This document shows, one piece after another, positions 1 to 12,894 of a stretch of DNA of 64,000 bases. The translations under genes were made by a program, and so were the position numbers. The notes beneath the pieces were generated by a model. That model had not been told where the DNA came from. It searched no databases and saw only the letters and a list, made by a program, of their open reading frames with translations. The stretch lies in NCBI RefSeq assembly GCF_004379255.2, contig NC_056046.1, positions 6,386,001-6,450,000 of the forward strand, given 5' to 3'. Source of the DNA: Salvia splendens (taxonomy: Eukaryota; Streptophyta; Magnoliopsida; Lamiales; Lamiaceae). Each line of letters begins with the position of its first letter. Positions within the stretch are counted from its first letter, which is position 1.

Positions 1-122
1 ACATGTCATCATCTCCGTTGTATGCACAGAGAGAATGAAATCTACATATCACACACAAATATTAAGATCACTATTCTCTATCTGTGTGTTAAAACACAAA
101 CACACACAGTAAAGCTACTCAC

Positions 123-2735
123 CTGTAGGCAGTAATGGGAGAATCTGGATTGGCTTCCCTTGGCATTAATTCTGATCCCCGGCCTTCATTTATCATCATT
201 GAAGCTAAATCAATCATGGAGGCAGTTTCCGGGAGAGTGGCTCTGTATTCACGGTCACTAACTGGAGCCTGAACATTGGATAGACTAGATGAATCAAAAC
301 ATATAAAATCTGGAGCAACTAAATTCAAAACTAAAGTGTCGATAAATTTCAAGCAGTGTCCTGTGATAGAAAAATTACTTGTAAAATGGCTGCACGAACT
401 GCTCTTGAACATGCTGCGTTAGTTCGCAAGTAATATACAATATCCTAGAAAATATAAAAGTAAACAAGCCTTAGCCATATTCCACGCCTTCGACCATGGG
501 GCTATCTTTCATTCGATAAAACTGCATCAAGAATCAGATGACTATTCACTAAAACAGAATCAGCTAATTACCTGGCATCCAGTACTGTGTCCTAGTAGCA
601 CCACACCCTCAGAATCTTCCTTATTTATTAGATAACTAATCAATTGATCAAGCTCGGCGGCGTCCTTCAGAGAAATGCAACCATTAAAGTTTTTAGCACA
701 CGCAAGTAAACACTCAATATTTGCAAGTGTTGAGCACACAGGAAATCCTCCCCAAAAATAAGCAGCACATAAAAGAACAAAATGACAGCAACAAACAAGG
801 GAAAAAATGGGATTGAAGATTCACTAAATTGGCACCATGGAACAAGATTTCGAAAGAGAATAAATTTACTTGTTTCAAGCTCGAGATGCCATAACCACTG
901 TATGACGAAGAAAATAGAAATTGAACCAGTGACCAGCGCTCTTTCTCCAACGCAATTGCCAAAGGCTCCAAATATCTATAAAATTGACAATCATCCCTAT
1001 TAGGATATTTTAACAGAAATTGAACTTGTGGCCAGCAGTCTTTCTCGAACACAATTGCCAAAGGCTCCAAATATCAAGAATATTGACAACTATCTATATT
1101 AGGATGAAATAAATAGATGTTCTTATATTGTAAGCCATAAAATGTCTGTTAGTTCATACACAGATGACTTTAGGCATTTGATAAAGTGAAAATAAATAAT
1201 TTGACAGGAATTCATGCATGAATGAGATAACGAGAGGAAGAAAATAGAAAGAGCATGCAAACCCCAAATCAGTAAAACAGGGGTAAGGGAAAAATAATAA
1301 TAGTAAATTCAGCATAGGTTAACATACTCAGTAGCTAAAAACCCATCGGTCAGCCCACCAATAAAAATTGACTTGCTGCTTGTAATCACCTGTTTTGAAA
1401 GCAACCTGTACCAAGAGAAAGAAAGAAAAAATAGGCGATATGAGTAGAAAGGGGTCTTAAAAGATCAATGTGAAATATGAGCACAAGGAACAAATTTGAT
1501 AGTGCTCACAAGTTTACTCTAGCTACCTCTATATGCCGTCATCACAAAAGAAATAAGGTAGGAGTAACTAAATCATAAAGTTTTAAGTATATTTCCTGTT
1601 GATAGAAAGAGTGAAACAGAACTTGCCCAAGAAATCCAGATGCATCATAAAAAACATAGAAACGTAGTATATTTCTTTGAATTCCACAATTTGAGCATCT
1701 CGTCTATTGCTTCTGACAAATGACACTGTAAGAACAACAAAGGCACACTAAAAACCTATCAAGAATGACTAGTTGAAACTTGAAAATAGAACAATATCTG
1801 CTATCTATGTACAAGACGTGGCTAATCACTCAAAAGTTGGGTCAAAAACTAATGAGCTATTCACCAAAAATGTGTCTGTTCTAATTACAAATCAATCTAA
1901 ACATCTCCAAGAAATAAAACAACGAACGAAGTTCAATGTCTTTACATGGCCACTTCCCAATTCACTAAATTTCAATGGGAACATCTCGCTCGAATATCAC
2001 TCCAAGAGCTCATTCTTCACATCACCACTCAATCCTCAGTACAAAATCTAAGAACACAGATCGTTGTGAAACAGCATACTATTACACAATTCCATCATTT
2101 ATCTTCCTGAATTTTTGTGATTTCTCCAAGCTCCAATAAAAACTATCAGAAAATCAATAAGTATTTATCAGCACTTCACACCTCAACTCAAAGATCTTGT
2201 ATCGCTGGCGCTGCTAAAACCCTCAAACCCTTACAAATGTAAAGCAGTTCCATTTCAGAACCTTGATCTCTAATTCACTACTTCGACTGCGACATTCTCC
2301 AAATTTTACAACTAACAAATCAACAGCACAAATCACTAATTGAACAAAACCCTAAAACACTCAGCTCAATAAACCAGCCCAACTACATAAACTAGCTTAA
2401 TCAAAACCAAGGAAATAGAAGAAGAAAAAAACACACATCTTGTTTTTTAATTTCACAACTTCTGGATATTTTTCAATTTCCTATACCTGAATTGATTTCG
2501 TGCCATACTTAAACATCACCCCGCGAAATTGACGTTTCTTATTGATGGGTCCATCTCCACCTCCGGCGCCGTCTCCAGCGGCGGCTGGGGTTATGTTGGG
2601 AACCTTGGCGGAGGCGGAGGCGGAGGAGCGGCTCCGGACAATGCCAGAAAACCACGAAGTGCCCGACGACGCCGGCTGCGGCGGCACAGAGATCGAAGAT
2701 GGCGTCGAGAGATTCATAGAATTAGAATTCTCCAT
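123..2735 (-). CDS. DUF1749 (UPF0613) alpha/beta-hydrolase-like protein, 3' end outside window, frameshifted
   Basis: Six exons can be placed on the minus strand: 2735-2487, 1405-1328, 975-870, 664-572, 444-379 and 268-123, all with GT/AG borders; the rest lies left of base 1. Exon 1 codes 83 residues, a Ser/Ala/Gly-rich N-terminus followed by FRGVMFKYGTKSIQ. Later exons carry YLEPLAIALEKERW, then GHSTG, which is the nucleophile elbow with the catalytic Ser, then QAPVSDREYRATLPE. This order matches plant DUF1749 proteins, which are predicted serine hydrolases of unknown substrate. Exon 2 is 78 bases where the family reading needs 77: an extra base near 1366-1371 shifts the frame after the KQQV codons. 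Unless this is a sequence error, the copy makes a truncated protein. A dead duplicate of exon 3 lies just upstream of it (1014-1107). Family assignment is firm; whether the gene works is unsure. Confidence 0.85.
918..1107 (-). repeat. Tandem duplication of DUF1749 exon 3 (about 95 bases, two copies)
   Basis: Bases 918-1012 and 1014-1107 are near-identical direct copies covering the 5' half of exon 3 and its upstream intron. In transcript sense the downstream copy keeps the acceptor (TATAG then ATATTTGGAGCC). The upstream copy reads TTGATATTTGGAGCC, so its AG is lost, and its codons have drifted (for example IVFEKDCW against IALEKERW). The upstream copy is therefore probably skipped. Confidence 0.8.
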
Positions 2736-2739
2736 TGAA

Positions 2740-5338
2740 ATTCATAGAATCCATCTTCACCAAAGAGAGTTTTACTCTCTTTAAAATTTCCCCTTTTTGA
2801 ATAATTTGCTTTTAATATTAGTACTCCTATTTAATTTTGATCAAATTTATTTGGCCATGTTTATAGTTATTATAGACTTAGGTGGTTAAATGATTTTCAA
2901 AATCAATCATTGCACTTCAATAGTAGTAAAAAATAATGGTAGAGTGGCCTGTGACTCATCTATCCTTATCATCTTGATAATTATAAAAAAAAATCTACAT
3001 TAAAATGGTATTTACAGATATAGACATTACTAGTTGGTGATGTTTATCTATCTAAGTCTAGAGTTACTAATATTTTTCAAATCAGAACATTATACTAACT
3101 AATGGCTAATGCTATTTGTTACAATCTTCAATATAAAACTTTTTACAACCAATTGTTTAAAATGACTATTGTCATGTTAATGAGTTAACATAGGGTAACT
3201 CAGTCTTTTGTTAACCTTGAACATTTATGGGGGATGGATGGATGGTCTTCCTTCTTCACCCAATTTGTTCCTACATTATTAATAATCTAATTCGATTTTG
3301 TTTCATAATAAAAAAGAGGTAATCAGAAAAGGAAAGTAGTTGGAATAAGCTAATACTATATCTCAACAACAAATGGTAAATGATTATGTCAACCTAGGGG
3401 TGAGTATTCCGAATTTCAGATTGGATTTTTACTCAGTGTGAAATGACGAAATTTATGAAAAATAAATCCGGACCAAAAGAATCCAAAATCACATAAAATA
3501 TAAACCTATAAAAAGTTTTGAAAATTTTGATACCAAATTCCCCTATAATTCAACACCAGGAGTACAAAATTGCATTAGAATATACTCCACACTACGACAA
3601 ATCATTCAACACCAACTAAAAAGAAATCTAATCAAGTCTACTCCCTCTGTACACAAAAAAATTAGGTACATTTATCATTTTTAGTTGTCCACGAAAAATA
3701 GGGTACATTCAAAAAAGGAAAGTTTTCTCTTACTTTTTTCCTTCTCTTACTAATAATATGGAACCCACATTCCATTAACACTATTTCTCTCTTATTTTTT
3801 TTCTCTTTTCCCTTTTCCCTTACTTTACCAACTATACATTAAAACCCGTGTCATTCACAAAGTGCCCTATTTTTCGTGGACGGAGGAAGTATAACAAGAT
3901 AACAATGTCCACAATATAACAATTCTCTTCAAATCATTCCCTCCGGGGCTTTCAAGTTTCAACTTCCAAATTTCTACCAATAATGGAGATTAATTAAGTT
4001 GTTGAAAACTGCTACAAATAAAAACTATTGTTTATAGTATATAAATGGGAAAAAAAATTCAATCATTGGACCTTAAGTATAATGGTTGCATCTCTTTACC
4101 TATAAATGCATTAGTAAAGTTCAAATTCCATAAAAAACTGAAAATTCAATTTATACTACTCATTTTTTCTACGTACATATCATGAATAGATTGATTTTAC
4201 GTGTTAAGTGTGATTTTCTGGTTTTAATGATATAAGGTAACACGAAGATAACTAGTGGAGTAGTATATGTGAATTTACATACTAATCCCTCCGTTTCACG
4301 TTACTTAAAGCATTTTTTGGCACGAGAATTCAAAAGGGCCGTGGATCCAAAAAAAAAAAACGTAAATATATCTTCACACCTATATTTGTTTTGTGGATCC
4401 AAAAATAACACACAAATAATACACAATGTTTGTTTTGTGTACCTAAAAAAATGTCAATACATATTCGGATCTACAGAATAAACAAATACTCCTACGAATG
4501 ATTCCATTTCTTGTATACACAGACAATCAACGCTGCACACTTATCATGTGATGCAGTTTTTCTCCTTTACACCATTTCTTTATATTATCAAGTTATTTTG
4601 ACAGCTTCTGTGATCCGACCATATAATAGAAATTTTGTATAGGTACTATAGTCAAATATAAAAGTCAATAATAATGGTTAGATATTAATTTGATTTAAGT
4701 GAAATGTAGTAATATAAATTAATTTTTATAACTTCAAAAAAATGGATAAATATGTGTCTTAGTCAATATATTATCCTCATATTATATCTCTCTCCCCACC
4801 TTTTTAAAAATTAAGTTTAAACAAATACAACTTATATATCATCTGCTCTCGTATTATATTGTTATAAATAGATATTCCCTCCATTCTAAGAAAGATAGAC
4901 CCATTTTTTAGGTGGCATGGAATACAACTTTATTTTGTATGTTCAAGTAAAGAGATAATAAACAAGAAGGAAAAAAATAGAAATAAAGTTATTTTTATTT
5001 TTAATAATATGTTATCTTAGGTATGACATAGAAAGTGAGTTATCTTAAGAGGATATACTAGAAAATGAGTATGCTTTATAGCAAATTACATTGAGTGCAA
5101 AAAATGAAAATGGATATATTTTGTTGATTCACAATTAGTCTGTAAATGGGTATATTTTGTTTAATCTAAATCAGTGTCTACTCCTAATTGACTAGTTGGG
5201 AGCCTCTCACAATTTTTTTCTTACACACCCTGCAAATCCCAACTACCCCTTTTCGCTCTCTCCACTGGATGATATCTCATCGCGCATAGACTCAAACCGG
5301 AAATTCACATCACACTGCTGGCAGCGGAGCTCACAATT
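2740..5338. other. Intergenic, AT-rich; shared 5' flank of two divergent genes
   Basis: The stretch separates the divergent DUF1749 and DUF21/CBS genes. It holds one clear TA-flanked MITE (3641-3889) and two single-ended remnants starting with CTCCGTT- or CCTCCATT-like sequence near 4286 and 4876. No coding exon is recognisable. Confidence 0.6.
3641..3889. mobile_element. Stowaway-like MITE, 249 bases
   Basis: The left end is CTCCCTCTGTACAC and the right end is GTGGACGGAGGAAG, imperfect inverted repeats. TA dinucleotides flank both sides (3639-3640 and 3890-3891), the target duplication of Tc1/mariner-derived MITEs. The inside is AT-rich and non-coding. Confidence 0.75.
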
Positions 5339-8300
5339 ATGCACTTTGTAAATGCGGCGGCGCTGCTGTCGATAGCGTTGAAGAACGGCGGCGGCGGTGG
5401 GATGTTAGGATCGGAGATAGAGTTCGGCACCGTGTGGTGGTACGTATACGCGGGAATATCTTGCATCCTGGTGATGTTCGCCGGGGTAATGTCGGGCCTC
5501 ACTCTCGGCCTCATGTCGCTCGGCCTCGTCGAGCTCGAGATCCTCCAGCGCAGCGGCACCCCTGCCGAGAAGAAACAGTCTGGTTAGAAACACTATCCCT
5601 TTTTATCTCTCCGAAATTTTCAATCTTTTTTTGGCTATTCGATGTTTTTCTTGTTTTGGATTGTGAATATGTGATGACTGATTCTGTGATGGTTGTGATT
5701 GGCTTTGGGGTTTGACTGATTTGGGCTGGTTTTGAATTTTGTTTTTTTGAGGTAGTTGGAATTATAGGCTTATGATTGATTTTAGTTTTATAAATTGATG
5801 GGGATTGAGTAAAGATGGAAAATTTGCGGTTTGATTATGATTGGAGACATTGGATTGCTTGAAATGTTGATATACTAGATAGAAGAAGTTCTAGGGTATC
5901 TTTGAAACTGGATAAAGATTGGATCTTGTTTTTTAAAGTTTTGTGATGATTCACTGTTATATTACTTAGCTGTTGAAAGGTTAATTTGGGATGATAATAG
6001 GATGAAGATGGGAGAAGCAAATACTGAAATCTCGATTTTCTTGACTTATGCTATTGCTTAGCCGATGTTGGAAGTGTAACTAATAGTTGGGATTGCAGCT
6101 CTAGAGTATACCTTAGCAAAGTGATTTTGACGGATCTCTCTCTTTTTATACCTTTTTACCTTTCAATCTGAACCTAGTCAATTTTTCATCAGCTGCGATA
6201 TTTCCGGTGGTTCAGAAGCAGCATCAGCTTCTTGTGACATTGCTTTTATGTAATGCTGCTGCAATGGAGGTACGATTTCCCCTGATAATGTTGTTCTGAT
6301 ATGTGTTTCTCAGTCTTCAAAGAAGCCGGAAACAAGCCAAATTGCATATTCTCTGTATTGCATATATGCTTACTTTCATTTGCAACTTGCAGGCACTTCC
6401 TCTATACCTAGATAAGATCTTCAATCAGTATGTTGCCATTATACTATCAGTTACTTTTGTCTTATTTTTCGGAGAGGTATTGATTTATACGTGTTCAGCT
6501 TCCTTCTTCCCGACCGTCAATTTTTTGGTTTTCATTCTCTGATGAGTTTTTCTTATTACTGTTTCAGGTCATCCCTCAAGCAATATGCACTAGATATGGT
6601 CTCGCCGTGGGTGCTAACTGTGTGTGGCTTGTTCGTTTTCTGATGATCGTTTGCTACCCGATTGCTTACCCAATTGGCAAGGTAATTATCAACTGCCAAT
6701 GTGTTTTTTAGATATTCCCTGGCTTTCAATGCTGAAGTTTGATCTTAAGTCGATTGGAACTCGTGAATTTGGTCGTTCAATGAATTCAGGTTCTGGATTG
6801 GGTTCTAGGACACAATGATGCACTGTTTAGACGAGCTCAGCTGAAAGCTCTCGTTTCTATTCACAGCCAGGAGGTAAACCACTTGCAAGTTGCTCAAGTC
6901 ATTGATCATGACCAAATTAAGCTGTTCTCTTTTGTTTTCAGGCCGGAAAAGGCGGTGAATTAACCCATGATGAGACAACAATCATTAGTGGAGCGCTAGA
7001 TTTGACAGAGAAGGTACTGAGATCCATAGGACCACTGATAAATGTAGAGTAATCTCAATTATTAATGTTATGAAAGCATCTTTATCTAATCTAGTTTTAC
7101 TGTTTCTCGGCCAGACTGCCGAGGAGGCGATGACGCCAATTGAGTCAACATTTTCGCTGGATGTTAATTCAAAGCTCGACTGGTAAGAATTCCTTGCCTG
7201 ATAGAAACGGTTTCTTTACATTGCTCAGATAGGAACGACGTTATTCAAGCTTCGTTAGTAAAGCATATATGATACATCGATATATGCCTTTCAAAATGCC
7301 TGAGTTTTCATTCAGTCTACTTAATTTTGTTTATTTATTCGAGAAAAACATCGTATAACTTGATTTGTCCTCTCAGGGAAGCAATTGGTAAGGTTCTGGC
7401 TCGTGGTCATAGCCGCGTTCCCGTGTATTCTGGAAATCCAAGGAACATTATCGGACTTTTACTGGTAAGATTCTGAAAATGGACTTCACTATATCGTTAT
7501 CCTTAATGCTCGACTCTCACACGAATAGCGGTATTAGGTAAAAAGCCTTCTCACCGTGAGAGCAGAAACAGAGACCCCTGTCAGTGCTGTTTCTATTCGA
7601 AGAATTCCTCGGTATGATGTTGATCTATCGACATGCTCATTGTATAATTGACTATAAAGGTTTCAGATTTCATCTGTGCCATTGCTTTTCCAGTGTTCCT
7701 GCAGATATGCCCCTTTACGACATACTCAACGAGTTTCAAAAGGGTAGCAGCCATATGGCTGCTGTTGTGAAGCCAAAAGGAGAAAGCAAAAGACCTCCGT
7801 CGATTTTGGAGAAGTCTGAGGGGAACGAACCCACAAACGGAGATTCAGATATAACCACCCCATTGCTAACAAATAAAGAAGATAACTCAAATACCGTTGT
7901 CGTTGACATTGATAAGGTTTCAAAGCCGGCATCCAAAGCTAACCTCGCTTATAATGAAGCAGTTCTGCAAGGGTTGGTTGTTCCGGATGAGTCTGAAGAT
8001 GGTGAGGTCATCGGCATCATCACCTTAGAAGATGTTTTCGAAGAACTTCTACAGGTAGAGAGAGATTCATCGTATTTTAAAATCCATCCCTTTGTAGTAT
8101 TTGGTTTCATGGATTTCTCTTTTGTGATGCAGGAGGAGATTGTTGATGAGACGGATGAGTATGTTGATGTCCATAAAAGGTACTTTAAAAACGGAGTATA
8201 GACACGATATGCATATGCACTTGCGTATATACGTATATTTGAATTCTGCTTTCGATATTCTTCTGCAGGATACGCGTGGCAGCAGCTGCAGCTGCTTCGT

Positions 8301-8509
8301 CAGTAGCCCGAGCCCCTTCAATCAGGAGGTTAACGGCCCAAAAAGGAGCTGTAAGTAAACTCATCGAGTAACTTAAATAAGTGTTCCCTTGCCTCGGCTG
8401 ATAGATGCTCTCACAGGGACCCAAGCAAGGGCTGACCCCGAAAAAAGGAGGGGACGATGGCACGACCTCGGCGAAGGTGCTGAGCAGCGTTGGTGAGCCG
8501 AAGAGATGA
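5339..8509 (+). CDS. DUF21 / CBS-pair membrane protein (CNNM/CorC-like), 495 aa, 13 exons
   Basis: Exons: 5339-5582, 6193-6269, 6393-6476, 6568-6681, 6790-6873, 6942-7013, 7115-7182, 7377-7464, 7538-7611, 7694-8054, 8133-8179, 8269-8350 and 8417-8509. They sum to 1,488 bases and close in frame. The N-terminal half is a DUF21 (CNNM transmembrane) domain with several hydrophobic helices, including the motif [10 protein letters not shown] at about residues 50-60. A CBS pair follows: [15 protein letters not shown], then [27 protein letters not shown], and later [17 protein letters not shown](EEI)VDETDEY, the typical end of CBS2. A low-complexity linker of about 90 residues separates the two CBS motifs, as in plant homologues. 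The family includes Mg/Co transport and efflux proteins; in plants the role is largely unassigned and the location is an endomembrane or plasma membrane. The start is the first ATG of a GC-rich exon and needs no shift. Confidence 0.93.
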
Positions 8510-11500
8510 TAAGACGCGGTAAATTTTGCATTGTGATTTTGGGCAAGGAATGAAGACTCCATATCTTGTGCAGTAGTGTTAATTCTTTATATGTATGGCC
8601 CTAAATTTTGCAATGTGGAATAAGAAATCTATGTTGCCTTTAACTTTATTTGTTGAGATTCTTGCATTTATGCTTGTATATTTCTAATTCAAGACAAGCA
8701 TATGATAGGTTTTGTTTATATAATGGCTTAAGTTACATCCATGTTTTTGTCATGTCAATTGTGTTTTTACATCTTGTTTAACTTAACCATCTCTCTTTCT
8801 TTTTGCAAACCAATAAATGCAAACGAATAAATACATGGTTTAGTTCGTTTAAGGTTTTAACTTTTAAAGGTTATATGGCTGTGCATGATAAATGAGAAAA
8901 AAATAAATTTTTTTCTTTGAATATGTATCAATCTAAAAAGAAAAGAAATAAAAGAAAAAATGCTTAAAATATGTATCAAGCAAAAAAGATACACATTTTT
9001 CCTCCCTAAAATAACTAGAAAAATTAAACTTTTATGAGTATCAATTAATTAATCACACTAAATTTGACCATTGTGGCTAGCTATATATGATTTTTCCCAT
9101 ACGATATCAGAAAATTCACACTATATTTATTTAATAATTTGAAAATATACTAAGAAAAGAAAACTTGCCGATACGCTATCTCGGAGGTTCGAGAATAATT
9201 GAAAAGGACATATAGACTAAGAAATCTTTCATGGAAGTCCATTAGTGAGAGAAGTGGTGAACTCGTCTCTTAATATTTTTATACTACTATTACTTATTAA
9301 ACAATGATAATCACACAAATTGAAGAATATAGCATTATCATCACACACATTTGAACCCCTCACCCCACTTCTCTCTATATATATTACTATAATATTATAT
9401 ATTGGCAGCCGCCTTTATTGTTAATTTGTTCTGATATGAACTCTAATATGCTGCAATAAACATGCATAAAATTACCAACACTACTATTAGTATATAATCA
9501 GCACCCAGCTTGATATATTATTACAAAATTAAGCTTGTAATTGCACGTAATATATTCCATTCTTCCACAACAAGTTAAATTGAGTAGTTTTGCTTCTGCT
9601 ACTTTTATTCTGATTAATAATTTGCATGTATCTATAATCTATGCACGAGAGAAGAGGAGTGGAAAGAGAACTCTAAAAAGCTCAAACTACTTAGAGCAAG
9701 ACCAAACCCTATTACACATGAATTTACACTACCACAAAAAAGAAGAAGAAAACCCTTAAAACTAGGCCACATGTTAAGAATACTTGTCCCAAGAGAGAAG
9801 CATAGTTATGCAAACTCTAACAATGTACAGCTTTCCTCTCAGTTGTCTCACCATCCTCCTTAATTTCTCAAACCTCTTCGCCATCGTCACCTTCTTCTTC
9901 TTTAACTCTGATTTGGAATGATGCTTTGATTAATCTCAAAAACCCTAATTCGAGCATCCATGCAAGAACTTGTGCTAGAATTTATAGGGCTCGAACTTGA
10001 GCTTTGGATGCAGAGTTTGAGGTTACATTGTGGGGACTATGTGCCCTAAAAGTCCTTATACATCACGTGCAACAAACCCTATCTACACTCTCAAATAAAA
10101 TACTAACTTATCATTGCAATTTGTGACAACCGTGTGTGTCTAAAGACTTCATTCATGAAAGCAATCTTTTCGACTTTTCCCCCGTTTATATCGGTGTGTG
10201 TCTATGAATATAAGGCTGAGTTTTCTAGACCCCAACAAATGAACATGAGCCTCAAATTATTGCTCCAATTTGTCTCTCCAAAGGGTCCATCCTTTTGTTG
10301 TTAGATTGATTGTTTGAGATAGTTTATATTAGTAAAATGATTTAGGCAAGTGGCGGATCCAGAAGTTCGAAATGGAGGGGGGAATCTAAGAGCGACACAC
10401 TGAAAAAAAACCTCTTTCAGTGGCACCATAACATATTTGTACACAATGCTTTCTTCAGTCTCTGTTGTACGACAAACAACATCGCCAAATTATCTAAGTA
10501 ACATATTAAAGGAGAAGTTTGTAGGGAGTTCAATTGTGCTAACTTAGATCAAACTAACTTTTTATTATGACCCTTATTGTCATACAAAGGAGGGGCAAAG
10601 AGAAGATTTTTTTTTCTTTTTTCCTTTTTTCTATTAACATTTCATTATCTTATCTTAAGCTAATTCAAAAAGAACTAAAGATAAGATTTTCTTTTACCAA
10701 ACACCTATACAAGATGATAAGGGGTGGACCTAAACCTCACAAAAATAAAAATATCTCTAATTTTTAGGACAAGTTGGTCCTCTAGTGAGCTCAATAGCCA
10801 AATTAAGAGACAAAAATGCATGGTTTGTTGCCCACTCACAACAGCACAAGTGTTAGGGTTGTGTTGACAACATTGGGACAATAATTGTTTCTGCCACTAA
10901 AATAATGCCCTAATTTTCAACTCATGATCAAGAAAACATTGAATATGAAAAGACAAACAGATCAAAAATGGTGGCAGTCATGATCTGCATCCATATATAA
11001 TAATAATTCCTCCTTCCACGCAAGAAGAGTATATTCCAGTTTTCTTTTACAATTTCTTTTTTCTTTTTAATCTCCTTCTCCATTTATATATATGGCATGT
11101 TGGCATATATTAAAATTTGTATCAAATTCAAAATAATACACTTAATTTAGGTGATTGGAGTAATTAAGTAGCTAGTGGAGTAATTGATTTTGTAAGTGAA
11201 CAATAATGCATGGGGAAAAGTTGCAAACATTACCTGTAATTTAAAAGATGTGACTAAGTGAGACACCTCAATCACATCGTTCCTATTTTTAAGTTGGCAT
11301 GTGTGTTGAACTGTTGACACAAATATTTTGGATGTTACTGTTGTTGATATTTTCAAGGTTTTGATCAAGTATCGAAAAATAGCAAATAACATAATGTTTA
11401 ACCTGATTTTAGTTAATTATATAATTTTTTATAATGTTACAATTACAATATCTCTTTTAATTTTTTTGAGATAGCAACATGTATAATTTTTTCGTTCGTT

Positions 11501-11947
11501 TTTTAATTAAGAGTAAGTTTGTGTCTAATTGTTTTAAAGTAAAAAGTTTGATTTCTTACCTTTCGAATCAAGACCTATAATTTTTGGTCCCGTTTACAGT
11601 TTAACAGTTCTAATTTACATATATTAGAGAACTAATGGAAAAAAGAGAACTTGGTATAGACATTTAATCCATTTACCATTTTATTTAATTATAAACTATT
11701 TAAATTATATATATGTAGACATTGAGCATTATACAGATTTTTCTATATTTTATGAAGGATGATGTGATGAAAACTTATTGAATAGTACAATCATACTACT
11801 ATTTGATTTACACAAGCTTCCAATACAATTGGAAGTCGCTTTATCTGTATGTGTGTATTTTGAAACTACAGAACACATAACAAATTCATAACTTTTGTAC
11901 TAAAAGTTTTAACAAAAAACAGAAGCATCAAAATTCCAAAACTTCTC
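8510..11947. other. Intergenic, AT-rich, no gene recognised
   Basis: No exon, RNA gene or complete transposon is recognisable. A short sequence near 10351 (GTGGCGGATCCAGAA) resembles an end that I associate with dispersed plant repeats, but I found no partner end. Bases 9770-10100 are slightly richer in CT and contain no long frame. Confidence 0.5.
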
Positions 11948-12105
11948 TAAGAGCATCTCCAGTGGGCGGATGTCTCACTCGGACATCCACTAGGACATCC
12001 CGAAAACACCTCCCGCCACGTCACTAAGACTTCCCATCCCACTGCCACGTCACTAGGACATCCCCTTCACAATCTGCCCTTCCCATCGCCCTTCCTAGAC
12101 ATGCC

Positions 12106-12285
12106 CACGGTTCACGAACCGGCGGTTCCGGTTCGGAACCGCCGGTTCCAGTTCGGCGGTTGGCGGAACCGGAACCGAACCGTGAGGCTATTTCACGGTT
12201 CCGGTTCCGGTTCCGGTTCGGAACCGCCGGTTTTCCGGCGGTTTTGGCGGTTCCGGTTTTCGAACCGGCGGTTTCGCCGGTTCAA
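12106..12285. repeat. GC-rich subterminal repeats of the hAT element, left side
   Basis: A cluster of GGTTCCGG, CCGGCGGTT and GGAACCGCC units in both orientations, standing out sharply from the AT-rich surroundings. The matching right cluster is at 15143-15595. Clustered subterminal motifs are where hAT transposases bind; that role here is inferred from position. Confidence 0.75.
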
Positions 12286-12536
12286 TTATTTATTTTTATT
12301 TTTTTTAGAAATTTGAAATTTGGCTTTATACAATAAATCGGAACAAGACAATGCATAATTCAAGCACAAATAAGACGAATATGGAGAAAATGAAAAAAAA
12401 AATTATTGATTTTGAGTTGTAACGGACAACGAGTCAACGATACATTACAATTTACAATACATAAGTATACAATACAACAACATACAACAATATAATATAA
12501 TTTACAAGTGTCGTCGCCTCGTGGGACTCGGAAGGT

Positions 12537-12693
12537 AAATAAAAAAAACATGAAATGGGGGGAAAAAGGAAAAATTGAAAAGGGCTTGGGATCAACTTAA
12601 ACTTTCAAAGTTAAACTTTTCAAATTTAAGTTGAGTTGCCTACGTATCCACAATTTTATTGAGGAATCAAAGCCCACGTAGTTCTCTTACCTT
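12537..12693. repeat. Direct repeat copy 1 bounding the hairpin cargo
   Basis: This segment, ending CGTAGTTCTCTTACCTT, is repeated with few changes at 13161-13315. On the minus strand it looks like the 3' untranslated end of the hAT transposase gene, including CTCAATAAAATTG, a possible polyadenylation signal. Weaker similarity continues to the left as far as about 12420. Confidence 0.85.
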
Positions 12694-12696
12694 ATG

Positions 12697-12881
12697 ATCA
12701 ACCATTTTTTCTTGCAAAATGTTGCCCATTTTCTAAGCAAACACATATCAGCACGCCATATACACATTGCTGCATTTCTAATAGGGGCAATTTGATCTTC
12801 CAATGCAGCAATGTGTATATGGCGTGCTGATACGTGTTTGCTTAGAAAATTGGCAACATTTTGCAAGAAAAAATGGTTGAT
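12697..12881. repeat. Inverted repeat A inside the hAT element: two arms of about 80 bases, 25-base loop
   Basis: Bases 12697-12776 and 12802-12881 are reverse complements with only a few mismatches (for example the left arm carries CACATATCAGCACGCC and the right arm GGCGTGCTGATACGTG). An RNA across this region would form a long hairpin. The right arm reads in the same frame as repeat B with one stop (12878-12880), so both probably come from one donor sequence. Confidence 0.85.
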
Positions 12882-12894
12882 TCCGAGAAGAATT

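Noticed and set aside
4286..5060. Further CTCCCTCC-type MITEs at 4286 and 4876
   Set aside because: Only one end can be recognised in each case.
12101..12316. Arg/Phe-rich open frames over the CCGGTTCC arrays
   Set aside because: The frames come from the simple repeat composition of the hAT subterminal region.
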